DNA of 64,000 nt from CALNBC01 sp040768925 (lineage in GTDB: Bacteria; Bacillota; Clostridia; Christensenellales; CALWSW01): positions 558,001-622,000 of the forward strand of contig JAXGLZ010000001.1 of assembly GCA_040768925.1 (NCBI GenBank), read 5' to 3'. The number at the start of each line of letters is the position of its first letter. Within the stretch, counting starts at the first letter, position 1. Positions 34,621 through 42,862 of this stretch are shown here, in pieces. The position numbers were made by a program, and so were the translations under genes. Under the pieces are notes generated by a model, which did no database searches, had not been told where the DNA came from, and saw only the letters and a list, made by a program, of their open reading frames with translations.

Positions 34621-35271
34621 ATGAACATCGTCGATCTGTCCCACACCCTGGGAAACGGCATGCCCGTTTTCCCCGGGGACCCGGCGCCGAGGTTTTTGGT
34701 GCAGGGCGACCTGCGTTCGGGGGACGCCTTCACCCTGACCCGGTTCGAGATGACCACCCACACCGGCACCCACGTGGACTGCAATACCCACGTTTTGTCG
34801 GAGGGTTTTCGGACGGACGGCGGGGATCTTTCCCGCTTTATGGGCCGCGGCGCCGCGATCGATTGCAGGATGTTCGGCGAAGGGGAAAAAATACCGATCG
34901 GCGTGTTCCAAAACCAGGATCTTTCTCAAAAGGCGTTCGTCCTCCTTTGCTGCGGATGGGACAGATACTGGGGAACGGAACGGTTCTTCGGCGATTACCC
35001 CGTCTTGAGCGAGGAAGCGGCGAAATACCTTTCGAAGCTGGACGATCTCCGGGGAATCGGGGTGGAGTACGCTTCCGTCGACCCGCTGTTTGACGAAGCC
35101 CTCACGCTGCACCGCATCCTCCTTGGCGGGAAGGGCAAGTGCGTGATCGAGAATCTCTGCAATCTGGACCAGCTTTTGGGCAGGGACTTCCTGTTTTCCG
35201 CCCTGCCGCTGAAATTCAAAAACGGCGAAGGCTCCCCGGTGCGGGCGGTTGCCATTCTGAATTGGGAATAA
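34621..35271 (+). CDS. Cyclase-family metal hydrolase (kynurenine formamidase-like)
   Basis: 216 residues. The family signature HTGTHVDCNTH (about 44-54) supplies the His, His, Asp and His metal ligands. The canonical motif is HxGTHxDxPxH, and Pro is replaced by Asn here. The opening VDLSHTLGNGMPVFPGDP is typical. Members hydrolyse cyclic or N-formyl amides: kynurenine formamidase, isatin hydrolase. No tryptophan pathway genes are near, so the substrate is open. It is divergent from the AEC permease, and the two could share a small-molecule pathway. Confidence 0.82.
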   Translation: MNIVDLSHTLGNGMPVFPGDPAPRFLVQGDLRSGDAFTLTRFEMTTHTGTHVDCNTHVLSEGFRTDGGDLSRFMGRGAAIDCRMFGEGEKIPIGVFQNQDLSQKAFVLLCCGWDRYWGTERFFGDYPVLSEEAAKYLSKLDDLRGIGVEYASVDPLFDEALTLHRILLGGKGKCVIENLCNLDQLLGRDFLFSALPLKFKNGEGSPVRAVAILNWE

Positions 35272-35289
35272 GCGTTTGATCTTGCGACA

Positions 35290-35320
35290 AAAAGACCGGG
35301 AACAGATGCCCCGGCCTTTT
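35290..35320. terminator. Bidirectional terminator between cyclase gene and uvrC
   Basis: AAAAGACCGGG pairs with CCCCGGCCTTTT around a short loop, with A and T runs on both sides. It serves the two convergent genes. Confidence 0.75.
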
Positions 35321-35321
35321 G

Positions 35322-37217
35322 TTATTCCCCGTTCTGTTCCTCCCGGCCGTTCGGCGCGCCATCGGACCCGTGGAAGCTTTCAAAAACCAGCCGGGCGGTC
35401 CGTTTGTCCACCCCCGGGGCCGCGGAAAGCTGTTCGATCGTGGCGTTTTTGATGTCCTCCGGCGAGGGGAAGGCCGAAAGCAGCGCCCTGCGACGAACGG
35501 GGCCGACCCCTTTGATCTCCTCCAGCGCGGAAGCGAGGGAGGCCTTGTTCCGCAGGCTCCTGTGATAGGTGATGGCAAAGCGGTGGGCTTCGTCCCGCAC
35601 GCGCTGGAGCATGTGCAGCTCCGGCGAACCGGTTTTCAGGATGACCGGATCGCTTTTTCCCGGCAGCCAAAGCTCCTCCAGCCTTTCCGAAAGCCCTGCC
35701 GCGGGGAAGGAGAGCCCGACGTTTTTAAGTTCTTCCAGGGCGACGCCAAGCTGCCCCTTGCCGCCGTCGATCAGCAAAAGGCCGGGTTGGGCGGCGAAAC
35801 CGGCGGTCTCGCCCTTTGCCCGGTCCGCTTTGAATCGTTCGAACCGGCGGGAAAGCACCTCGCCCATGGCGGCGTAATCGTCGTTTCCGGAATGTTTGAT
35901 CTTGAAGCGGCGGTACTGGGAAGGGTCCGGCTTCCCGCCGGTGAACACCACCATGGAGGCCACGGGCTCGACGCCCATGGTGTGGGAAATATCAAAACAC
36001 TCGATCCGCTCCGGAACGGGGATGCCGATGGCGGCGGCAAGGGCGATCAGTGCGCCCTTGGTGCGTTCCCAGGCCCGGCGGCGCTTTTGCTCGTCCTTTT
36101 CCAGTTCCGCAAGGCCGTTGCGCTCCGCCATTTCGCAGAGCTTTTTTTTGTCCCCCTTTTGAGGGAAGGTGAGCACGGCTTTTTTGCCCCGCCGCTCGGA
36201 AAGCCAGCCGGCCATCGCCGCGCTGTTTTGGATTTTTTTGTTCAGCACGATTTCCTGCGGGACCGGGGCGGAGGAATAAAACTGGGTCAAAAAGGCGGCC
36301 AGGGCTTCCGTATCGTCCTCGTCCTCGCACAAAAGGTCGTACCGCTCGGCGCCGATCACCTTTCCGCCCCGGACGAACAGAGCGTAAACCAGCGCCGCGT
36401 CCCCCGACTTGCAAAGGGCCAGGATATCCCGCTCGTCTTCGTTGGCCAAGGCGGCCTTCTGCCTTTCGCTGATGACGCGCACGGATTCCAGCCGGTCCCG
36501 GATCGCCGCCGCCCGCTCGAAGGCAAGCTCCGCCGCGGCCTCGTTCATCTGGCCGGTCAGGGAGGCGATGACCTCCTCCGTGTGGCCGGAAAGAAAATTC
36601 GCCACCTGATCGACGATTCGTTTGTAACCCTCTTTGGAAACATAGTTCGCGCAAGGGGCCGAGCACTTGCCGATGTGGTAATTCAGGCAGGGCCGCTCGC
36701 CCCGGGCGATGGAACGCTCGATGTCCTTTTTGCAGGTTCGCAGGGCAAAATTGTCCGAAACGGCGGCTAAAGCCTCCCGCACCGCGCTTCTGGAAAGATA
36801 CGGCCCGAAATACCGCGCGCCGTCGTTTTTGACGTTGTTGACGATCTCCGCCCTGGGATAAGGGGCGTTCATGTCGATCCGAACATAGGGAAAAGACTTG
36901 TCATCCTTGAGCAGCACGTTGTAATATGGGCGGTAGCGCTTGATGAAATTGCACTCTAAAGTCAGCGCCTCGGTTTCGCTGTCCACCATCACATAGGAAA
37001 AATCGGCGATCCGCGAAACTAGCGCCCGCACCTTCGGGGAATGGTTTTTCGGCGACTGGAAATACTGCCGCACCCGGTTTTTCAGCGAAACGGCCTTGCC
37101 GACGTAGATGATGCTGCCCGATTCGTCCTTGTGAAGGTAGACGCCTGGGGCGTCCGGCAGTTCCTTCAATTTTTGGGAAAGGGCCTCCCTGTATTTTTCG
37201 GGCGTAAGCTCGAGCAT
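35322..37217 (-). CDS. uvrC: Excinuclease ABC subunit C
   Basis: 631 residues from an ATG at 37217 (AAGGAGG). The GIY-YIG nuclease domain comes first (PGVYLHKDESGSIIYVGKAV), then the Cys cluster YHIGKCSAPCANYV, a UVR coiled-coil motif (about 195-230), the RNase H-like second nuclease (ECFDISHTMG, LLLIDGGKGQLGVA) and C-terminal helix-hairpin-helix repeats (LEEIKGVGPVRRRALLSAF). It makes both incisions in nucleotide excision repair with UvrA and UvrB. The longer in-frame reading to 37334 lacks a ribosome binding site. Confidence 0.97.
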   Translation of the reverse strand: MLELTPEKYREALSQKLKELPDAPGVYLHKDESGSIIYVGKAVSLKNRVRQYFQSPKNHSPKVRALVSRIADFSYVMVDSETEALTLECNFIKRYRPYYNVLLKDDKSFPYVRIDMNAPYPRAEIVNNVKNDGARYFGPYLSRSAVREALAAVSDNFALRTCKKDIERSIARGERPCLNYHIGKCSAPCANYVSKEGYKRIVDQVANFLSGHTEEVIASLTGQMNEAAAELAFERAAAIRDRLESVRVISERQKAALANEDERDILALCKSGDAALVYALFVRGGKVIGAERYDLLCEDEDDTEALAAFLTQFYSSAPVPQEIVLNKKIQNSAAMAGWLSERRGKKAVLTFPQKGDKKKLCEMAERNGLAELEKDEQKRRRAWERTKGALIALAAAIGIPVPERIECFDISHTMGVEPVASMVVFTGGKPDPSQYRRFKIKHSGNDDYAAMGEVLSRRFERFKADRAKGETAGFAAQPGLLLIDGGKGQLGVALEELKNVGLSFPAAGLSERLEELWLPGKSDPVILKTGSPELHMLQRVRDEAHRFAITYHRSLRNKASLASALEEIKGVGPVRRRALLSAFPSPEDIKNATIEQLSAAPGVDKRTARLVFESFHGSDGAPNGREEQNGE

Positions 37218-37420
37218 TTTTCCTCCTTGACCGGCGCGGACCTTTATGTGCGGCCGCTCCTCGGGTTCATTATACCATTCAAAAAAGCGAAAGAAAACTC
37301 GGGGGACAAAGGGCTCCCGGAAGTTTTTTTCCATATATTACCAGCAACATAACCAGTTTCCTCGTCGTGTTAACCTTAGGATGAGAACCATCCATATCAC
37401 GAGGAAAGAGGGAATGAACA

Positions 37421-38245
37421 ATGACCCAAAGCAAGCCGCTAAGGCGCGTGCTTACCGCTGCCCTGACGGCGCTGACGCTGGCTGCCGCCGTTTTGACAGC
37501 GCTGCCCGCTCAGGCCCAGACCACCGAAGTCGCGGTGGACAACCCGGCAAAGACTTCCGCCTGCACGCTGTATGTCAACGGCAGCAAGAAAACCTCCAAA
37601 CCCTATTACCAGGGCCGCACGCTCATGCTCCCGCTGCGCGCCATCGTCGAGCTGTCTGCCAACTGGAAGTACGCCTACGGCAGCAGCACCAGCGTCTTCG
37701 GCCCCTTCACGGGCACGGAATTTTCCGTAACTACCGGGAAAAACGCCTATAAATACGGCGGCAAGACCCACACCCTCGACTATGCCCCCGCCTTTGTGGA
37801 CAACCGCGTCTACGTGCCGTGGCAGTACTTCGAGTTCGCCCTTGGCTTTAAGGTCACGATCTCGAACGACGGCAGGATCGACGTCAGCACAAAGACTTCG
37901 AGCAACGCCGGCGTCCTCAGGCTCACGGTGAACGGCAAATCCGTCAGCGGCACGCCCTATGTGGACGGCACGGTCTACATGATGCCCCTGCGCTCCATCG
38001 TCACCGCCCTGGGTTACACCTACGGCTACAGCAACGAGGGCAAGTTCTCCGTGTTCTCCGCCAAGGGGATCGACACCCACATTTTCTGGGGCGTGAACTC
38101 CTATCCCGTGGACAACAAGTACGTCCAGCTTTCCGTGGCGCCCGTCGTCAAGGACGGCACGCTCTATGTTCCCCTCAGCTATATCACCGAAGCGCTCAAG
38201 TGCAAGGTGACCCAGTCGGGAAACACCGTCAAGGTTTCCCGCTGA
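37421..38245 (+). CDS. Secreted protein with two copper amine oxidase N-terminal (stalk) domains
   Basis: 274 residues after GAGGAAAGAGGG. A signal peptide ends near PAQAQT. Two stalk-type domains follow (about 45-150 and 160-270), each with the pattern V-N-G-x-x-x-x-x-x-P-Y and MLPLRAIVE / MMPLRSIVT, where the Leu-Arg is highly conserved. The copper oxidase catalytic domain itself is absent. Such modules occur in many clostridial surface proteins and probably bind the cell wall. It is monocistronic with a perfect terminator. Confidence 0.85.
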   Translation: MTQSKPLRRVLTAALTALTLAAAVLTALPAQAQTTEVAVDNPAKTSACTLYVNGSKKTSKPYYQGRTLMLPLRAIVELSANWKYAYGSSTSVFGPFTGTEFSVTTGKNAYKYGGKTHTLDYAPAFVDNRVYVPWQYFEFALGFKVTISNDGRIDVSTKTSSNAGVLRLTVNGKSVSGTPYVDGTVYMMPLRSIVTALGYTYGYSNEGKFSVFSAKGIDTHIFWGVNSYPVDNKYVQLSVAPVVKDGTLYVPLSYITEALKCKVTQSGNTVKVSR

Positions 38246-38258
38246 ATCCTGTGATTTT

Positions 38259-38303
38259 AGCGGAAAAGCCCCGAAAACCCGCTGTTTTCGGGGCTTTTCC
38301 GCT
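38259..38303 (+). terminator. Terminator of the stalk-domain gene
   Basis: A perfect 19-bp stem (38259-38277 with 38285-38303) contains AAAAGCCCCGAAAAC. It is followed by GTTTTCG. Confidence 0.8.
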
Positions 38304-38370
38304 GTTTTCGCGGCTTTTGCCGCCGCGTTTGCCGCCTGGGCGGGTGCGACTCGCAAAAGCAATCCCCGTA

Positions 38371-38399
38371 TTGACTTTTTCCCCGGGGGATGATATTAT
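38371..38399 (+). promoter_or_regulatory. tRNA-Val promoter
   Basis: TTGACT (38371-38376), a 17-bp spacer and TATTAT (38394-38399), 16 nt before the tRNA. Confidence 0.65.
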
Positions 38400-38415
38400 A
38401 ATTTGCGTTCGGAAT

Positions 38416-38491
38416 GGTGCTTTGGCTCAGTTGGTAGAGCACATCGTTCACATCGATGGGGTCACTGGTTCGAGTCCAGTAAGCACCACCA
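38416..38491 (+). tRNA. tRNA-Val (CAC)
   Basis: 76 nt cloverleaf. Acceptor GGTGCTT pairs with AAGCACC, the D arm is GCTC-AGTTGGTA-GAGC, and the anticodon stem is CATCG/CGATG with loop TTCACAT, giving anticodon CAC. The T arm is ACTGG-TTCGAGT-CCAGT. The 3' CCA is encoded. A terminator follows at once, so it is a single tRNA unit. The adjacent integrase relic makes it a likely attachment site. Confidence 0.96.
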
Positions 38492-38496
38492 CAAAT

Positions 38497-38528
38497 GCCC
38501 GCAAACACCGCGTTTGCGGGCGCTTTTT
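38497..38528 (+). terminator. tRNA-Val terminator
   Basis: GCCCGCAAAC (38497-38506) pairs with GTTTGCGGGC (38512-38521), followed by GCTTTTTTT. Confidence 0.85.
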
Positions 38529-38559
38529 TTATGTTACTGGCAACTTTCTGGCAACTTTT

Positions 38560-39180
38560 ATTTTTTCGCTTTAATAATGCTGCATTCGTTATGCATAGGG
38601 CGTTCATCCTCTCTACGCTGGTCTTCTCACGCTGCTTTTTCAGTTGAGCGTAAATCCGCAACGCTGCGGCGGGGGCGCTGTGTCCAAGCCGGCGTTGGGC
38701 GGACAGGACGCCTGCGCCGGCACCGTAAAGCAACGACGCAAAATTATGCCGGGAATCAGTGTGCTGTCAGTACGGAGATCATGCTGTTGGGGTCTGCTCC
38801 GTCCGGGCTCTGCTCAATCGTGCCGCCGATCTCGATCAGTTCACGCGCGATACGTTTGAAAATTTTGCGGTGTCCCGATGTCGACAAGTGGGTGGCTCCG
38901 CCGTTTGCCGATATAACATATCCGTCAATCTGCCGACGTTTATTCAAAAAAACTTTAAGAGGATCGAATATTGGGATGTCTCGTATGGGATCCCCCGTTT
39001 TGACGTCGCGGGTTTTGCCCGTCTTAAAATCCACATTCCGGCGGACCGGTATTTCGTTTTTAGATAAATCGACTTTTGCCCGGGTTCATCCCGGAACCTC
39101 GCCAATCCGCATGCCGGTATAACAGAGCAGATATGACTTCAGAGATTTCGGCGCAACGGCGGTATTCGTACCGATGCCGC
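38560..39180 (-). pseudogene. Decayed tyrosine-recombinase integrase
   Basis: Pieces of an integrase catalytic domain appear in different frames, in the correct order on the minus strand. SYLLCYTGMRIGEV (box I Arg, about 39125) is cut by a stop. Next comes IRDIPIFDPLKVFLNKR, then DSRHNFASLLYGAGAG (the HxxR region as RHNFA) and RRLGHSAPAAALRIYAQLKK, the end of box II with a Leu-Gly-His. At least two frameshifts or stops break it, and the N-terminal DNA-binding part is missing. The C-terminal end points toward the tRNA-Val gene, as in elements integrated at tRNA 3' ends. It is probably the scar of a lost prophage or ICE. Confidence 0.8.
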
Positions 39181-39320
39181 TGGTTTGTTGAATGGGTTAG
39201 GCGCACACCCTGTTTGGCAAGCGCGGCCTCGGCTTCGGGGCGCAGAACACAATCGATGAAACCACATATACTGTAATAACCGATATTCATCGGCAAAATA
39301 CTGCGAAAGGTGGGTTGAAT

Positions 39321-39557
39321 ATGTGCTCCTGCGACAATGACCGCGATGGCCGCGATGGCCGCGATGTCCGCGATGTCCGCGGTGATCGCGAAGGCCGCGA
39401 TGATAGGTGCTTCCACAGATGCTTCGACAGATGCTTCGACAGATGCCTCGACAGATGCAACAGATGCAGCAGATGCAGCAATGCGGAATGCCGCGAATGC
39501 TGCAGGCGTTTTTGCAGATGCTGCTGCAGAGACTGCTGCAACCGTTGCTGCTCATAA
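39321..39557 (+). CDS. Small Cys/Arg/Asp-rich repeat protein, unknown function
   Basis: 78 residues with 20 Cys. ATG at 39321 follows AAAGGTGG by 7 nt, and a hairpin terminator follows the stop. After MCSCDND come RDGRD/VRD repeats, then a 4-residue repeat [FL]DRC coded by a 12-bp tandem DNA repeat, and a Cys-pair rich tail (ECRECC, RCCCRDCC, NRCC). There is no signal peptide and no homologue I recognise. The pattern suggests a metal-binding or disulfide-linked structural (coat-like) protein. The other frames through the repeat give poly-Ala/Met or His/Leu-rich products without a ribosome binding site. It may still be non-coding repeat DNA. Confidence 0.45.
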   Translation: MCSCDNDRDGRDGRDVRDVRGDREGRDDRCFHRCFDRCFDRCLDRCNRCSRCSNAECRECCRRFCRCCCRDCCNRCCS

Positions 39558-39585
39558 ATACGCCTCACGGGCCAGCTGAACATGC

Positions 39586-39625
39586 AAAGATCTGCCTTTC
39601 GGGTCGGGGCAGGTCTTTGTTTTAG
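39586..39625 (+). terminator. Terminator after the Cys-rich small gene
   Basis: AAAGATCTGCC (39586-39596) pairs with GGCAGGTCTTT (39608-39618) with one bulge, then TGTTTTAG. Confidence 0.65.
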
Positions 39626-39748
39626 TTGCAGGGCTGCAACGAAAGAGGGCAGGCCTTACTCTGAAATCAGACAAAAGCTCACCCATTCATACCGCCGCCC
39701 CCGGCTTGCCGAGATTGCCGGAGTCCACGCCGATGCGGAAAAGCAGAC

Positions 39749-39778
39749 AAAAAAAAGGGGCTGCCAGATGGCAGCCCC
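39749..39778 (-). terminator. Terminator of the flavoprotein reductase gene
   Basis: On the minus strand GGGGCTGCC-ATCT-GGCAGCCCC (39778-39757) is followed by eight T. It lies 25 nt after the stop. Confidence 0.88.
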
Positions 39779-39802
39779 CGGGTGTTTTGGGTTTGTTTCG
39801 GA

Positions 39803-41758
39803 TTAGGACTCGGGCACGAAGTCGGGCGCCTCGCCCGTCGTGGCCACCGTCCCGGCGATCATGCCGTGGACGCATGCGTCTGGAATCGCATTGGAGCCCA
39901 AACGGTTTGTGCCATGGACGCCGCCGGTCACTTCGCCCGCGCCGTACAGGTTCGGGATGATGTTGCCGTCCGCATCCAACACCTGGGTCATTCTGTTGAT
40001 CATCAGACCGCCCATCGTGTGGTGCACGGAAGGCCACTGGGGCACGGCATAATACGGGCCTTCTTCCATCGTCAGCATGACGCCCTTGTCGATGACCTTG
40101 CCGAAGTCGGGATCGTTTTCGTTTTGCACATAGGTGTTGTGGGTCTCGATCGTCGCCTTCAGGGTCGCGCCGTCAATGTTGACTTTCTGGCCCTTGAAAT
40201 CGATTTCGTTCAACAGCGCCGCAAGCTCTTCCAGCGTGTCCGCCTTGATGATGCGGTTCGCGGCCATGCCGTCGGCAAGCTGGCTGTCCGCGATAAACCC
40301 GGCGTTATCCTTGATATTCTGGTTAAAGATGCAGAATGTCGGGAATCCGCCCGAATTCATCGCGCCGTTGGCGCAAACGTCCCGGCGCTCGCCTTCGTTC
40401 ACATAGCGCTTGCCCTGGGAATCGACGTAGACCACGCCGGAGCTGGGGCCGCTGAAGGGGATGACCGCCGTCGCGTCCAGTACGCCGTTGATCGGGTTTG
40501 CAAAGGGATACAACTGGATGTAATCCATCTGGGTTACGGCCGCGCCCACCGCCTGGGCGATCTTGATGCCTTCGCCGGTCGCGCCGGGATGGTTCGTCGT
40601 GGGGACGGAGGGCCCCAAGTCGGCCCACTGGGTGTTGTTCGCCATGCGCATTTCAACGTCGGCGCTGAATCCGCCGGACGCCATGATCACGCCCTTGGTG
40701 GCGGCGATGTTTGTAAAGCTGCCGTCCTTGTTTTGCACGCGCACGCCGACGACCTTCTTGTCGCCTTCCGCTTCGCGGTACAGCTGCACAAGCTTGGTGT
40801 CCACGCGCAGTTCCGCGCCGGAATTCTGAAGCATTTTCTTTTGCACGGCCACGATGTCGCCGCCCACGCCGTTGATCGTCGTGTAGGTGCGGTATCCGTA
40901 GTGGCCGCCCGGGCGGGTCAGGGTTTCGCGGACTTCCAGACCGTTGTCAAACAACAGGTTCAGATAAACCGGCGAACCATAAACCAGGTTTTCGACCAGA
41001 GAAAGGGTGCTCTTCTGGTCGCCGCCCGCCATCGTGTCTTCGATGTGCTTTTCCGCCGTATCGGGCACGAGGTTGAACTTCTCCTGCAAAGCGGCGGCTT
41101 TGGAGCTGGTGTAGGCCGCGTATACGCCGCCGTTGACCTTGGAGTTGCCGCCGGTGATGGGCATCTTTTCCACCAGCAGCGTCTTTGCGCCGTTCTCTGC
41201 GGCGGTGTGGGCGGCGGCAAGGCCGGCAAAGCCCGAACCGACGACGACGATGTCATAGGTTTCGTCAAACACAGCGGGGAGCGGCTCGTTCGTCATGTCT
41301 TCCAGCTGGACGCGCTCGGGCAGCTTCGCGGTAAAGTCCGCTTCTTTGCCGCCCGATTCGGCCACGGCCTTGGCCACGGCGCTCATGATTGCCCGGGACG
41401 TGATCGTCGCGCCCGCGATCGTGTCCACATAGATGCTGTTCCATTCGACGATCTTCTGCGGGATCTCCTCCAGCGCGCGATAAGCCACTTCGGGGGATTC
41501 CTTCTGCTCGGTGATCGCCACATGTTCGATCTTGTCTTCGCCCATGGTCACTTCAACAACGATATCCGCGTTGTTGCCAGAGGCTGAAGCGGTATACGTG
41601 CCCGGAACAACGCCCGTTCCCTCGGGCGCATTCGGCTCGACGGGGGCGGGGGTGGAAGGGGCTTCGGGTGTGGGGGTTCCCGGTGCTTCGGATGGCGTAC
41701 ACGCGGCGAGCGCGAATACCATCAAAGCAGCGAGTAGAAATGCGAGGGTTTTTTTCAT
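39803..41758 (-). CDS. Secreted FMN/FAD flavoprotein reductase (fumarate reductase-like, urocanate reductase type)
   Basis: 651 residues, lipoprotein signal with Cys20 in FALAACTPS. An FMN_bind domain (about 48-130) has the covalent attachment motif DTIAGATIT (Thr118 the likely FMN-bearing residue). The FAD_binding_2/flavocytochrome c core has GSGFAG at 174-179, the proton-donor Arg in GERRD (458/459), HHTMGG (579-584) and substrate Arg619 in GVHGTNR. Where Fcc3 fumarate reductase has a carboxylate-binding His, this protein has Tyr417 (QLYP), as I recall for urocanate reductase, so the acceptor may not be fumarate. It is an extracellular electron-accepting reductase with no heme of its own, and it neighbours the triheme proteins that could feed it. 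Confidence 0.9.
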   Translation of the reverse strand: MKKTLAFLLAALMVFALAACTPSEAPGTPTPEAPSTPAPVEPNAPEGTGVVPGTYTASASGNNADIVVEVTMGEDKIEHVAITEQKESPEVAYRALEEIPQKIVEWNSIYVDTIAGATITSRAIMSAVAKAVAESGGKEADFTAKLPERVQLEDMTNEPLPAVFDETYDIVVVGSGFAGLAAAHTAAENGAKTLLVEKMPITGGNSKVNGGVYAAYTSSKAAALQEKFNLVPDTAEKHIEDTMAGGDQKSTLSLVENLVYGSPVYLNLLFDNGLEVRETLTRPGGHYGYRTYTTINGVGGDIVAVQKKMLQNSGAELRVDTKLVQLYREAEGDKKVVGVRVQNKDGSFTNIAATKGVIMASGGFSADVEMRMANNTQWADLGPSVPTTNHPGATGEGIKIAQAVGAAVTQMDYIQLYPFANPINGVLDATAVIPFSGPSSGVVYVDSQGKRYVNEGERRDVCANGAMNSGGFPTFCIFNQNIKDNAGFIADSQLADGMAANRIIKADTLEELAALLNEIDFKGQKVNIDGATLKATIETHNTYVQNENDPDFGKVIDKGVMLTMEEGPYYAVPQWPSVHHTMGGLMINRMTQVLDADGNIIPNLYGAGEVTGGVHGTNRLGSNAIPDACVHGMIAGTVATTGEAPDFVPES

Positions 41759-42069
41759 TGGGAGCCTCCTTAGTTAGGATAATATCGATTTTACCACATG
41801 AGATTGATAATTGCTAGCCAATATATGCGCCACAAATATTCTGGCTCTGCGCGTTCTAAGCGGCGCGGCAGACCCCCGCGGCGGGTGCGCAGAAAGCAAA
41901 TCTTATACTTGATTCATAAGCGGGCAGATTTTCGGGATCCGTTTTTTTCTTCCGCGCCGGGCGGCAACGCCGCCGGCTTGCGCCGCTTTGGCCGGCCGCT
42001 GCGAAAAACGCTGCGCGGCTCTATTAAAGCCCGAAAAAAGCGAACCAATCCCCTGGCTTCCCACAACGA

Positions 42070-42095
42070 AAACGACCCGCGTCTGCGGGTCGTTT
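42070..42095 (-). terminator. Terminator of the DUF3298 gene
   Basis: AAACGACCCGC pairs perfectly with GCGGGTCGTTT across a 4-nt loop, with TTTTCG after it on the minus strand. The rest of 41759-42123 shows no gene. Confidence 0.8.
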
Positions 42096-42123
42096 GCCAA
42101 GGGCGCCGCGGGGGCTCCCGGCG

Positions 42124-42837
42124 TCAGGTTCTCAGCATATCCCAACTGCCCTGGCAGCAGACCGGTTCCCATTTAATCGTCTGGTAAGGGATGGTAAAGA
42201 CAACAATACCCGTGGCGTAGGGCGCGATTTCGTATTGCTGATAATAGATCGCCAGGCCTGTGGGCGTCAGATAAAAGCTGTTTTCGTTGAAATGTTTGGC
42301 GATCAGCGCCCGGTAATCGTCGAAATAGATGCCCGGATTCTGCTGCATCTGCTGATCCGCAAGGCAGAGGATCTGCTTCAGCAAAAACGCGCGGTAATCC
42401 GTTCCGACCGGGAAAAGGGAAGCGAGGGAAAGCCTGCAGCCGCTTTCCAGGTTCCAGGTGTCGGAAGCTCTGACGGTGTTCCCGTGGGCGCCGCCCGTAT
42501 AGGTGTATTGGTCGCGATACAGGCTCAGATGGCACTGCTGGTTGTAGGTGATCTCGTAACGCATTACGGCGTCGTACGCGTTGAAGGGAAATCCGTTTGC
42601 GCAGGCTTCCCGGCAGCCGGCAATGGCCTGGCAGCGCAGGTCGTTGGCGCAATAGCAGTAAAAACTGTTGACCTGCGCCATGATCTCGCGGTTGATGCAG
42701 CCCTGAACGGCGCGGTTGCAGGGCAGAGCCGCTTCCGGATAGGTGATGGAAAGCGTAAGCACGGTGGTGTTGTTGCATAAAAAAGTCCGGTTAACGTTGC
42801 GCATGGTAATGGCCGCGCTAAAGTTTGATGCGCTCAT
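42124..42837 (-). CDS. DUF3298-domain protein (RsiV C-terminal-like)
   Basis: 237 residues, GGGAGGG 7 nt before the ATG at 42837. The C-terminal half carries the DUF3298 pattern: TGGAHGNTVRASDTWNLESG, a helix LSLASLF, NENSFYLTPTGLAIYYQQYEIAPYATG and a final strand. In RsiV this fold binds lysozyme, but no membrane helix, signal peptide or sigma factor is present, so this is not an anti-sigma factor. The many Cys residues (about 13, for example CYCAND, CCQGSW) are unusual and echo the Cys-rich repeat just upstream. Confidence 0.8.
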   Translation of the reverse strand: MSASNFSAAITMRNVNRTFLCNNTTVLTLSITYPEAALPCNRAVQGCINREIMAQVNSFYCYCANDLRCQAIAGCREACANGFPFNAYDAVMRYEITYNQQCHLSLYRDQYTYTGGAHGNTVRASDTWNLESGCRLSLASLFPVGTDYRAFLLKQILCLADQQMQQNPGIYFDDYRALIAKHFNENSFYLTPTGLAIYYQQYEIAPYATGIVVFTIPYQTIKWEPVCCQGSWDMLRT

Positions 42838-42862
42838 TTTAATCCCTCCCGCTTTTGCTGTA

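Noticed and set aside
35322..35778. Plus-strand frames across uvrC
   Set aside because: They are shadows of the uvrC gene, whose motifs are complete on the minus strand.
39337..39579. Ala/Met/Asp-rich frame over the same repeat as the Cys-rich gene
   Set aside because: No ribosome binding site before its start, and the product is a low-complexity reading of the 9- and 12-bp repeats.
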